Shown here piece by piece: positions 53,743 through 64,000 of a DNA stretch of 64,000 bases. Each line of letters begins with the position of its first letter. Position 1 is the first letter of the stretch. Under the pieces are notes generated by a model. It was given only the letters and a program-made list of their open reading frames with translations. It ran no database searches and was not told where the DNA came from. This stretch comes from Siphonodentalium dalli. Lineage: Eukaryota; Mollusca; Scaphopoda; Gadilida; Siphonodentaliidae. The position numbers and the translations under genes were made by a program. The stretch lies in NCBI GenBank assembly GCA_032622095.1, contig CP136069.1, forward strand, positions 3,561,566-3,625,565, read 5' to 3'.

Positions 53743-54174
53743 GCTGAAATGGTCATTGTCACCCCCTTTCGTTCAGTTGGGTACCCAGCTTTTTTTTATT
53801 TTCAGTTGGGTACCCATCTTTTGTAAAATTTACATTTGGGTACCCAGCTTTATGAAATCTCACACAAAGCTTGATTTAATTAGTGATTGCCCTCAGTTGA
53901 TTGCGAAATGAACCTGGTAATTTTGTGAATTCTTGTTTACATATGAATAATAATGTCTATTCGTCACGATGCTTGAAAATAATAGCGGAGAAGAATTATA
54001 TCCATAGAACATAGGTACTGCAGATTGACTGCTCATAAAGCTGGGTAGCCAACTGTAAATTTTATAAAAGCTGGGTACCCAACTGAAAGCTTTAAAAATC
54101 TGGGTACTCAACTGAAAGTTTTAAAAAGCTGGGTACCCAACTGAACGAAATGGGGTGACAATGACCATTTCAGC
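53743..54174. mobile_element. Long-TIR foldback with 9-bp target duplication
   Basis: GCTGAAATGGTCATTGTCAC / GTGACAATGACCATTTCAGC, arms of over 100 bp with repeated AGTTGGGTACCCAGCTTT. Flanked by CTTACCCCAA (53733) and CTTACCCAA (54175). The TSD length suggests a Mutator-like element. Confidence 0.8.
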
Positions 54175-54514
54175 CTTACCCAACGAATGTCGAACGTCCC
54201 TACAATATAGGTCACACCCTTTCCCAGACTAAAGATGTTCCATCCGAGTTGACACCAAACGACAAAAACAAGCATATAAAACGCTCTTTAACATACACCG
54301 TATACGGATAATTAAAAAAAACGCTCTTTATCATAGATGATCCAGCCGACCAAAATTTAAAACATGTATGGTAATAATCCAGTTCTCGACAACTTGCTAA
54401 AAAAAAAACTCTCGCGAAACGACAAATTGGTTCGATCTCAATAATTCTCGGATAAATTTGCAATTAACAGAAACTGTTCCACTTACATGTACCTCTTGTT
54501 CTTCGGTATGTCTG

Positions 54515-54966
54515 TGTTGTACGGCTGGATTTAACGTAGATATAGTAACTCCAACACACAAATTAAAGGGTTAATAAAGTGTATTTAAAATAAAGGCATC
54601 AACATAATAATCATATCACAGCAGTCATTAAAGATTAAACCATTAAAGATAGGCCTACTCCATAAAATGAAATCTGCATTTCATTATATATATCTAGAAT
54701 TGGTAATCCAAAATACTACGTCTGACCATTTCGAAAACTAATTAGTGACTGCCCCCAGACCGCGCTAATTTTCCCGCCAGTAACAGGTGGGTGCTAATCA
54801 GAGTGCAGGTGGCACTATCGTCCATACTCTCACGCGCATACACACTGACACACATTTCAGTTAACAAAAGGCTGAAATAACAAAGCAGGATGCGCGCAAG
54901 TATCATGATACATAAAAGAATATACAACCGCGTGTACTAAAACAGATAAAAACGGCACCTATAACA
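54515..54966 (-). mobile_element. LTR of a retrotransposon (3' LTR), 452 bp
   Basis: On the minus strand it runs TGTTATAGGTGCCG to CCGTACAACA (TG...CA), preceded by a purine tract CTGGAGGGGGTGAA. It lies about 0.87 kb downstream of the polyprotein tail. The 5' LTR was not found. Confidence 0.6.
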
Positions 54967-55831
54967 TTCACCCCCTCCAGGTGAAGAATGGCTCCCCACA
55001 TTCACTGAAATGTATGAACAATTTAGGTAGGCATTTCCATTGAGAATATCACCATCTTACAATAGTAAATGCTGAAATAAACTGCAAGTCAAAATCTGCA
55101 ACAGGTAGCTGCAAAAGTGGCAGCATGTATACTAGTACAGGTTATTGCTGAAACCGTACAACCTGATATCCAATGAAAAACACATCACTGATGTCGGGTA
55201 TCAGATCTGAAATATCTAATAATTACAGTTGGTAACATGTAGAGGAATCTGTAGTACAAGTTACAGTTTAACACGAGAGGCTGAAATAAAACATACAAGT
55301 CATTTCTGCAATAGGTCCAGTCTCTGCAAAGTTAATATGTTCAAATAAAATTGATTTATCACTAAATCAAATATCTGACATGAAATACTAATGAAGGAAT
55401 GTGGTTATATAATAGTGGAATAGTATATACAATACTATCTCCAAAGTTGAACCTGGAAAGGAAAATTTCTTACATAGCTGGAACATCAGTCAGTTTTTAC
55501 ACGGCACTGTGTCTTCAGCTGAAATAATCTTACTTGGCCTTTGATCGGAATGAGACAATATGTATAACAAGTCATTACATAATAATAAATACACAATAAG
55601 ATTAAAATATGAGAAAGCAGCAAAATACTATCTCATGAGATACCTGGATTTACAAAGGACATTTCTCATGAACTGGTACCTCAGTAGGTTTTGACCATTA
55701 CTGGATCTTCTGCTGAAATTCCTACCAGGCCCTCTTTCATACAGATAAGCATGTGTTTTAGAATCTCAAAATAGATTAATAAAATGAACAGCAATGCAGC
55801 AATGATCACTCAAGTGATTACACAGTTGGTG
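54967..55831 (-). other. Sequence between retrotransposon tail and LTR
   Basis: No frame recognised. GCTGAAATAA-type motifs recur at about 55075, 55270, 55518 and 55712 with 150-240-bp spacing, suggesting decayed repeats. Confidence 0.4.
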
Positions 55832-56206
55832 TTAGACAAATACAATTGTATCTGCAACTTGAGGACAGACCCAGGATCCAAGTCGATCTGGGGCCTTCTT
55901 ATGCCTAACTGGTCTTTGATGTCTATACTGAAATTGATCATTTATAGGGGTCGAAGCAGAAGTTCCATCTGTAATGTTGTTAAGTGTGGACTGAGATGCT
56001 GGACTCCTTTCAAAGTTACCTGGAATATGAGGACTTACATTATAAGGGTGTGTTTCAGAAGTATTACTATTTCTGTGACCTGAAATGTAAGAACGAGAAT
56101 CCATAGGCGACATGTAAGTAGAAGAGTGAATAGGAGAAGACCTCTGAGAAATCTCAGGGATTCCAGAAGGAACAGATTGATGAGTAAATAAATGTTTAGC
56201 CGACAA
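55832..56206 (-). pseudogene. C-terminal part of a retrotransposon polyprotein
   Basis: An open minus-strand stretch of about 124 codons with no start of its own, Ser/Thr/Pro-rich, ending in HQRPVRHKKAPDRLGSWV and a stop. A Pro/Ser-rich linker then 'RP-R-RK-P-R' is typical of polyprotein tails downstream of integrase. The LTR downstream on the same strand supports this. Reverse transcriptase and integrase cores are not in the window. Confidence 0.5.
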
Positions 56207-56684
56207 TTTAAGTCATCACTGAGAGCGATTGTTTGATCGATTTTTCAATTATAATAACCTTGGATGGTGATGAATTTTCGGGAATCATTTCGCCACATTG
56301 CTTGAATTGGATCAAACTGGATTATTGCGCTTTCTGGATACAATATTCGGTGGTAAAACAATTATTAAATGCATGCTACATATTTAAATGGAATTGAGGG
56401 TCGCTTGTGGTATCGCATGATTGAAAGAGGAATCCTTCGTTGACACATCCATGTCAATATCGATGCCATTGCTCGGATAAACTAAATTTGTCAAATTTAC
56501 GAGTGATGGTAAATAGTACTGTTTCCCTTGTCCTCGGTATTATATGCATTAAGATAAAGCAGGCGCGTATATAGCTATGGCATATAGGGACAGTGCAAAA
56601 GGGTTATTGTGGGCAGCTGAGAGCTTTGCACACCCCTGCATGTACCTACAACCAAGGCCATCCTTTAACATTTAACCTTTAATT
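56207..56684. other. Non-coding, nothing recognised
   Basis: No gene or transposon end seen before the satellite. Confidence 0.4.
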
Positions 56685-58907
56685 AAATATACCATCAAAT
56701 GCACCCACCGGCACGTCCACGTGAACACCATGCGTGATGTGTTAAATATACAACCAAATACACCCACCGGCACGTCCACGTGAACACCATGCGTGATGTG
56801 TTAAATATACCATCAAATATACATCCACCCGGCACGTCCACGTGAACACCATGCGTGATGTGTTAAATATACGCACGGTGTTAAATATACCACCAAATAC
56901 ACCCATCGGCACGCCCACGTGAACACCATGCGTGATGTGTTAAATATACAACCAAATACACCCACCGGCACGTCCACGTGAACACCATGCGTGATGTGTT
57001 AAATATACCATCAAATATACATCCACCCGGCACGTCCACGTGAACACAATGCGTGATGTGTTAAATATACGCACGGTGTTAAATATACCACCAAATACAC
57101 CCATCGGCACGTCCACGTGAACACCATGCGTGATGTGTTAAATATACAACCAAATACACCCACCGGCACGTCCACGTGAACACCATGCGTGATGTGTTAA
57201 ATATACCATCAAATATACATCCACTCGGCACGTCCACGTGAACACCATGCGTGATGTGTTAAATATACAACCAAATATACATCCACCCGGCACGTCCACG
57301 TGAACACCATGCGTGATGTGTTAAATATACAACCAAATACACCCACCGGCACGTCCACGTGAACACAATGCGTGATGTGTTAAATATACCACCAAATACA
57401 CCCATCGGCACGTCCACGTGAACACCATGCGTGATGTGTTAAATATACCATCAAATGCACCCACCGACACGTCCACGTGAACACCATGCGTGATGTGTTG
57501 AATATACGCACGGTGTTAAATATACGCACGGTGTTAAATATACAACCAATTGCACCCACCGACACGTCCACGTGAACACCATGCGTGACGTGTTAAATAT
57601 ACAACCAAATATACATCCACCCGGCACGTCCGTGTGAACAACATGCGTGATGTGTTAAATATACAACCAAATATACATCCACCGGCACGTCCACGTGAAC
57701 ACCATGCGTGATGTGTTAAATATACGCACGGTGTTAAATATATAACCAAATACACACACCGGCACGTCAACGTGAACACCATGCGTGATGTGTTAAATAT
57801 ACGCACGGTGTTAAATATACAACCAAATACACACACCGGCACGTCAACGTGAACACCATGTGCATGTGATGTGTTAAATATACGCACGGTGTTAAATATA
57901 CAACCAAATATACATCCACCCGGCACGTCCACGTGAACAACATGCGTGATGTTAAATATACAACCAAATATACATCCACCCGGCACGTCCACGTGAACAC
58001 CATGTGTGATGTGTTAAATATACCATCAAAGGCACCCACCGGCACGTCAACGTGAACACCATGCGTGGTGTGTTAAATATACCACCAAATATACATCCAC
58101 CCGGCACGTCCACGTGAACACCATGCGTGATGTGTTAAATATACCACAAAATATACATCCACCCGGCACGTCCACGTGAACACCATGCGTGATGTGTTAA
58201 ATATACCATCAAATATACCCACCGGCACGTCAACGTGAACACCATGCGTGGTGTGTTAAATATACCACCAAATGCACCCACCGGCACGTCCACGTGAACA
58301 CCATGCGTGATGTGTTAAATATACCACCAAATATACATCCACCCGGCACGTCCACGTGAACACCATGCGTGATGTGTTAAATATACCACAAAATATACAT
58401 CCACCCGGCACGTCCACGTGAACACCATGCGTGATGTGTTAAATATACCACCAAATATACATCCACCCGGCACGTCCACGTGAACACCATGCGTGATTTG
58501 TTAAATATACCACCAAATACACCCACCGGCACGTCCACGTGAACAACATGCGTGATGTGTTAAATATACGCACGTTGCATGTGTTAAATATACGCACGTT
58601 GCATGTGTTAAATATACGCACGGTGTTAAATATACAACCAAATACACACACGCGGCACGTCCGTGTGAACAACATGCATGCGTGGTGTGTTAAATATACG
58701 CACGTTGCGTGTGTTAAATATACAAATACACCCACCGGCACGTCCGTGTGTACAACATGCGTGCATGATGTGTTAAATATATGCACGATTATGTGTTATA
58801 TACAACCAAATGCACGCACGTCCGCGTGAACACCATGCGTGATGTGTTAAATATACCACCAAATACACCACCCGACACATCCGTGCATGTGGACACCATG
58901 TTAAATA
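56685..58907 (+). repeat. 60-bp satellite, about 35 units, with CACGTG in most units
   Basis: Unit GGCACGTCCACGTGAACACC plus ATGCGTGATGTGTTAAATAT and ACMACCAAATRCACCCACC (59-61 bp). An extra 18-bp GCACGGTGTTAAATATA insert appears in some units, and longer blocks repeat as higher-order groups near the left end (about 56720-57200). Right-end units are diverged (CGTCCGTGTG). Reading frames across it are artefacts. Confidence 0.95.
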
Positions 58908-60186
58908 CCGCCAAATATTGTTACCTGAATATCGATCAGCATGTTATCAATTTGAGATCACTTTCATTAATTGATGCCGTGCGACAAATCTCGAATATAT
59001 CGACTGTGAATGATGTATAATCTTACCTCTATATTATGCAAATATAAACAATATAATGGGCGGAATATACTCGAGTCACAGTCGAGTGTACAATGAGGTG
59101 CAGGCGAAAGTGAGCCACATACCCCGAACATGCTGAGCAATTAGCCCATATCGAAGGGTTTACGCCCGGTTCAATGGCTGGCGCTAACCATTAATTTTAG
59201 TTGAAACAGCTATGTCTCTGTGGATGCCCCGCTGCGGGAGTTCTTTGAAATCAGCCATTCACCTGTCGTGTTATTTAAATCAGCCATTCACCTGTCGTGT
59301 TATTTAAATTAAATTACGCACGCGTTTGGCTTTATTTTGATAAAAAAAAAAAATACAGAACAAATTAGAATGTAGAGTTATGCCTCTTGCGATACTCATC
59401 GGAGACAGTCACGTTGAGACGGCTGCAGTGAGATTTACCGATCTTCTTCAAATATTACCTGGGGGAGGGCGATCTTGCCAAAATAAATCCCACAGCGCGG
59501 ATATTGAATATTGCTAATTTAAAATTTTCAAATATCTCCATTATTTCGTCAATTTTATTATTGTTACGTGGTTGGCAGTCGAAATAAATTATTACGGAGA
59601 TATTTACGTCGACTGCGTGTTTGGTTATTGTGAATGTGAAGCAATTTTGGCATGCCATTGACTGCATGTATACTTGTTTGGTTGTATAGTGAAGCAATTT
59701 TTGCACGTCAGATCTAGAGCTTCAGATTGGCATGTAATATTAGCATTACCGACGGCTAATATTTCTTAACAAAAATAGACTAATGTTTGACTGTATTTGG
59801 TGTCCACAAGATTTACAATTATCTGTCATTAAGAGGCTTCACTATAAAGGCAATATTTAAAACTAAATACAGACTTGTTTCAGAGCCGATGAACTATTTC
59901 ACACGAATGGTTTTCCCGGTAATATTTGGTGACATAGCGCTCACGCAGACAATTGTATTTGTCACAGACGAGTACATTCTTTAGCATGAAATTCACCTCT
60001 CTCGACAGATATTGGGCCGCGTTTATTTATGGAAGAGGTTATTTCCCTGCAAACAAGTAAACCCCCTTCAAAATATACCGATATAATATACTTGTTGCTT
60101 ACACATGAACCAAAACTTTCAACACCAATATAATAGTTTAGTGCTATAGATGAGCTTATTTGATACAATCTGATTCCTCTTGAGGC
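58908..60186. other. Non-coding, one 30-bp direct repeat
   Basis: AATCAGCCATTCACCTGTCG with TGTTATTTAA is duplicated in tandem at 59249-59309. Otherwise nothing recognised. Confidence 0.5.
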
Positions 60187-60229
60187 TTAAAGGTACTCAA
60201 TCCGATTAAACACCCCTAAATTACGGGTG

Positions 60230-61600
60230 TACCTAAAACGCTGAATCAGCAGCTGATCAGCAGGTTATCACCTAAAACGCTGATCAGCAGATTTCCCGAT
60301 TTTAATTTAACTCAAATATAACGACGATGATGGGTTGTAGGTTGTGTAAATGGCACGTAATATATGTGTTATATGCCAATATAGGAAGGGGACACATTTT
60401 GACCGCCCGCAATGCCCGTTCAGCAGATCAAAATCCCGTTCAGCAGTACGGCGGCTGCAGTTCAGCAGATTATCGCGAACGCAGTTTAACTCAATTGTAA
60501 CGAAGTTAGAAGAGTTTAGGTTTTGGCAAATGACTTGTAATTAATGGGACATAACCAGGTACATGGATAGAAAGCCATTTGGCCGACGTCCACCACAGTT
60601 CAGCAGTTCAAAATCCCGTTCAGCAGTTCATATCGAGCAGTTCAGCATATTACGCGCGAACGTAGTTTAACCGATTTTTAACGAGGATAGTCGGGTAAGT
60701 GTTGTGCAAATGACATTTTGATCGATGGTTCATAAAGAAACACAGGAAGAAAACACGATTTGGCCAACATACACCTTCGTTCAGCAGTTCAAAATCCCGT
60801 TCAGCACTTTATTTGGGGCAGTTCAGCAGAATCTCCAAAACTCAGTTTAACTGATTTTTAACAAAGATATTCGGGTATAGGTGATGCAAATTACATTTTA
60901 TCGATGGCTCATAACCATGGTACATGGATATAAAACAATTTGGACGACGTCCGCCCCAGATCAGCAGTTCAAAATCCAGTTCAGCACTTCACCGGAAACA
61001 GTTCAGCAGATTCCCCGAACGCAGTTTCACAGATTTTTAACCAAGACAGTCGGGTATATGTTGTGCAAATGACATTTTATCAATGGCCCACAAGGAAATG
61101 TAGAAAGAGAACACGATTTGACCGACCTCCACCCCAGTTCAGCAGTTCAAAATCCCGTTCAGCACTTTATTTGGGGCAGTTCAGCATATTATCACCTATA
61201 AAACGCTGATCAGCAGATTTCCCGATTTTAGTTTAACTCAAATATAACGACGATGGCGGGTTGAAGGTTGTGTAAATGACACGTAGTATATATGTGTTAT
61301 ATGCCAATACAGGAAGGGGACACATTTTGACCGCCCGCCATGCACGTTCAGCAGTTCAAAATCCCGTTCAGCACTCTATTTGGGGCAGTTCAGCAGAATC
61401 TCCAAAACTCAGTTTAACTGATTTTTAACAAAGATATTCAGGTATAGGTGATGCAAATGACATTTTATCGATGGCTCATAACCAGGTACATGGATAGAAA
61501 ACCATTTGGCTGACGTCCACCCCAGTTCAGCAGTTCAAAATCCCGTTCAACACTTTACCGGGAACAGTTCAGCAGATTCCCCGAACGCGGAATGGAACGG
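60230..61600 (+). repeat. 180-bp satellite, about 7 units, motif GTTCAGCAGTTCAAAATCCC
   Basis: The motif recurs at about 60418, 60598, 60778, 60958, 61138, 61348 and 61527; units share 'gatgcaaatgacattttatc' and 'cagtttaactgatttttaac'. One unit (61200-61345) is about 30 bp longer and repeats the array's first unit. Confidence 0.92.
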
Positions 61601-61779
61601 TGGTCACGATCATACCATTTTCTAATGATTTGGACAACTATCAGTGATGTTTCTGAAGAGACTTAGTTTATATGTTTTAGTGTTAATTCTACTGAATTAT
61701 TCTGGAATGGAAGTTGATGACGTCAAAGACGTGCATAACATTGGCGCTGTGCTGGAAACTAGAACTGAACTTGTTATAG

Positions 61780-61994
61780 AGAAAACAACTGATGGTAAGG
61801 AACTGCGCTCGAATGGGATGAACTTATTAGAAGAGCGCAGAAGTTACAGTCACGCCGGAGATCGTGCGTTCAGTGTATGCGCTCCATCGTTGTGGAACTA
61901 TCTGTCTGGTGAAATTCGAGGCTGTTGGGATTTAATGGAGTTTCGTCATCTGTTAAAGACTCATTTCTTTAAATTAGCTTTTGAAACTGACTAA
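61780..61994 (+). pseudogene. C-terminal end of a LINE reverse transcriptase ORF
   Basis: LRSNGMNLLEERRSYSHAGD, then RAFSVCAPSLWNYLSGEIRG, then FRHLLKTHFFKLAFETD and stop. The order 'G-R-FSV-AP-LWN-L...FK-LKTHLF--AF' is the standard end of CR1/L2-type non-LTR reverse transcriptases. 5'-truncated; catalytic regions absent. Confidence 0.8.
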
Positions 61995-62150
61995 CATGCA
62001 GCTACTGGTATCGTAATTTGTATTTCTCGACAACTGTTTTCAGACTCGTGTAAACTATAACTTTGTTGCGCGTGTGAACATGTATATGGAATTTGCGCGT
62101 TATAAATGTATTAAATAATAATAATAATAATAATAATAATTCTGGGTTTT
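61995..62150 (+). mobile_element. LINE 3' UTR and (AAT)n tail
   Basis: The UTR ends TTGCGCGTTATAAATGTATT and runs into (AATAAT)n at 62115-62140, the usual 3' microsatellite of CR1/L2-like LINEs. Confidence 0.75.
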
Positions 62151-62246
62151 GATGGGTGGGTTCCTCGAGACAAATCTAATAGTTTTTACCAATGAAGCCG
62201 AAGAGATAGTAATTTAGGAGGGTCTGATCGGGTTGAGTACCTTTAA

Positions 62247-62470
62247 TACCCTGTGCCAATGCATTCTCTTATATATGCGAGTCGACCATAGGTCGCCTCG
62301 CATATATAAGAGAATGCATTGGCCTAACAATTTTTTATCATTTGTTGTTATATTTTACAATTTTAATAATTTTTTCTTATATTCTGTAACAATTTTATAA
62401 TTTCACCCATACAGAGCCCCAGACAAACATGAGCAGACGTATGTGTGGGGCTCCCTGCAGGGTAATTTAA
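62247..62470 (+). mobile_element. Palindromic module with 'gagccccagac' hairpin remnant
   Basis: CCCTGTGCCAATGCATTCTC opens a complete 69-bp module immediately beside the TTAA of the F-type element, followed by ACAGAGCCCCAGACAAACAT to GTGTGGGGCTCCCTGCAGGG, collinear with 28733-28810 in MITE-C. Confidence 0.75.
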
Positions 62471-62586
62471 AGATTAATTTGCACATTAAAACCTGATTTT
62501 GTAATTCTCAGGTGTCAGCACACCTAAAATGCCAAATAAAATGCCAAACTGCCGAGTGCCAACTTGGAGATTATTTGCCAGACGGG

Positions 62587-62609
62587 CGGGGGGGGGGGGG
62601 GGGGGGGGG
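62587..62609. repeat. Poly-G tract, about 22 bases
   Basis: GACGGGC followed by an uninterrupted G run; a C run (about 12) is at 62967. Confidence 0.92.
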
Positions 62610-62734
62610 TGGAATTTTTTTTTCCGGGCACGTATGCCCATCAATAGGATCAACAAACAAATTTTGCCGCAACTTAAAAATATTTTTCCTGCAAGTCGTT
62701 TTGACTGTTTTTGCAATGAGTTAGTTTGGCTTAA

Positions 62735-62930
62735 AACACATCTATATGTCAATATTAACATAATTGACAAATTTCATGATGATCATACAAACATTATAGC
62801 CCATGCTAATGGATTGAATTTTGAAATCCAAGATGGCCGCTGGCAGCCATGTTTTTTTTTTGGCCGAATGACCCCAACATGACTTGTTCCTATTTTCAAG
62901 TCAATGTTAACACCCATGACTAATAGTATG
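62735..62930 (-). mobile_element. Pearl/HINE core fragment
   Basis: About one core unit (GGATTGAATTTTGAAATCCA, AGATGGCCGCTGGCAGCCAT) without visible element ends. Confidence 0.75.
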
Positions 62931-63696
62931 CACAGAAATTCATATACACCTGTTTACAGTGAATTCCCCCCCCCCCCGTAAATCTATGTTTTAGTGTTAA
63001 AAGGGGTGGGTGTCCAAAATTGTCGGAAAAACTGCCGAAAACGGAAAACAATTTGGACGCGGGGGTGGGTGGGTCCCAACAAGGGTCGAAAGTAACAAAT
63101 CAGCATACGTGCCTGCAAATTTTTTTCAGACCCCCCTCCCGGCTGTATTATCTGTCGTCTGCTTATTTTGTTCTGAAAGCCCTTCCATATGAATATACCA
63201 TTCCAATGTTTACCATTATAACTGAGTAGGAGAATAAATACAAGAACTGGAAGGTTTATACTGCGTCGCACTCCACACAGCAATAGACTGTATATCTTTA
63301 TATGAAGCGGCTATACACTCACAGGCTAATCTACTTCTCTGTCCTTACCCACAAAATGCAATAAAACAGACCACTATATGTCATGTCACGTGACATGTCT
63401 TGATTGCGAAGCATTTATTTATCTCGTTTTAAGATATCTATATAATAGAATAGGATGTCTGTCTGTTTGCGATTTTTCTCCCAGACCCAGGACCGATTTC
63501 AACCAAATATGATTAGGACTAGGGGTTCCCCGGCGGATGTTATATATAATGGTGTAAGTTTTTCAAAATTTTGATTTAAACAAAAATTAGATATAACTTA
63601 AAACAAACAAAAACTGTTAATTTGAGCAAGGGGTTCAGTAACAAATTCAAAACTTAAATTAAAAAAATATTAAATTTTACTTAAAATTTTCTTCTT
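62931..63696. other. Non-coding, repeat-like
   Basis: 63430-63560 (ATAGAATAGGATGTCTGTCT, 'ccgatttcaaccaaatatg') has the style of a dispersed repeat, and 63560-63690 resembles 9150-9215. No gene recognised. Confidence 0.4.
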
Positions 63697-64000
63697 CTAA
63701 CCCTTTACCCAACAAAACTGCCAAAAAACGCACAAAATAAAGCTTCAACGGCCTAAAATATCTTCGGTCTGTCTCAATAACACCATACAAATATGGATAT
63801 CATATATAAGAGAATGCATTGGCCTAAAAAAAATCTTTTTTTAACACTTTTTACCATTTTTTCTTAAATTCTTTACAATTTTATAATTTTTTCTTACAGT
63901 TTTTAACAATTTTTATAATATTTTTCTACATTCTTTGACAATTTTATAATTTTTAATATGTGTTAAGCCAATGCATTCTCTTATATATGTGAGGCGACCT
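63697..64000 (+). mobile_element. MITE-A copy 12, cut by window end
   Basis: CTAACCCTTTACCCAACAAA (TTAA mutated), first module reduced to its right half (ATATCATATATAAGAGAATG), second module running off the end. Confidence 0.88.

Larger units (their letters stand above)
60187..62246 (+). mobile_element. MITE-F-type TTAA element, 2.06 kb, carrying a satellite and a LINE tail
   Basis: TTAA-AGGTACTCAATCCGATTA at the left and GATCGGGTTGAGTACCT-TTAA at the right match the ends of MITE-F copies 1 and 2. The last 100 bp ('ttgatgggtgggttcctcga', 'gaagccgaagagatagtaat') are shared with them, but the middle is replaced by the satellite and LINE end. Confidence 0.7.

Noticed and set aside
57380-58829. 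Minus-strand frames of 63-152 codons in the 60-bp satellite
   Set aside because: Satellite translations with no coding signature.
56685-58907. CRISPR array
   Set aside because: Units are contiguous without unique spacers, there are no cas genes, and the genome is eukaryotic.

Overview
This is a eukaryotic, intron- and transposon-dominated window, most likely from a marine mollusc, with a bivalve as best guess. There are no operons, no bacterial-type gene density, and almost every long reading frame is a by-product of tandem repeats. The mollusc inference rests on the repeats: long pearl/HINE-like elements with about 160-bp core repeats that start TAGCTCAACTT, 'gggccataactc' type repeats, hundreds of bases of poly-C/poly-G, and many TTAA- and TA-flanked foldback MITEs. 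No rRNA, tRNA or CRISPR was found.

The main gene lies on the minus strand and has no long reading frame. I reconstructed seven short exons (25-141 nt) at 38966-38871, 33859-33719, 22426-22328, 15237-15213, 12078-11993, 8221-8133 and 4342-4308. All have good splice signals, and reading phase is conserved across every junction. Together they encode about 188 residues of a leucine-rich, alpha-helical (armadillo/HEAT-like) protein that I cannot name. The likely start codon is in the 38.9-kb exon, and the 3' end lies left of the window. The introns (3-11 kb) hold most of the mobile DNA.

A second probable coding segment is a terminal exon at 47604-47272 (minus), Cys-rich and similar to an uncharacterised invertebrate family. 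Other coding matter is relic transposon sequence: a decayed gene in a 4.75-kb inverted-dimer element (23895-28640), a hAT N-terminus (near 21015), an LTR-retrotransposon tail plus LTR (54515-56206), and a LINE 3' end (about 61780-62150).

Layout: 1-784 pearl/HINE end; 0.8-23 kb introns with MITEs A, B, D, E and G, a 1.1-kb hAT and minisatellites; 23.8-29 kb the large inverted-dimer element nested in the palindrome of a MITE; 29.2-30.2 kb 33-bp and 52-bp minisatellites; 30.8-33.7 kb a 2.5-kb pearl/HINE inside a MITE; 34-44 kb more MITEs and a 1.17-kb hAT; 45.4-49.6 kb a cluster of ACTAGC...AAAATATATA repeats; 50.6-51.3 kb a field of CTTAAG palindromes; 53.7-54.2 kb a long-TIR foldback; 54.5-56.2 kb retrotransposon remains; 56.7-58.9 kb a 60-bp satellite with a CACGTG box in nearly every unit; 60.2-62.2 kb a TTAA element holding a 180-bp satellite and a LINE tail.

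The most notable observations are the phase-consistent cryptic gene, tandem duplications hugging the splice sites of six of its seven exons, one 69-bp palindromic module shared by several unrelated MITE families, and several transposon-in-transposon insertions that can be dated relative to one another because unfilled copies occur in the same window.
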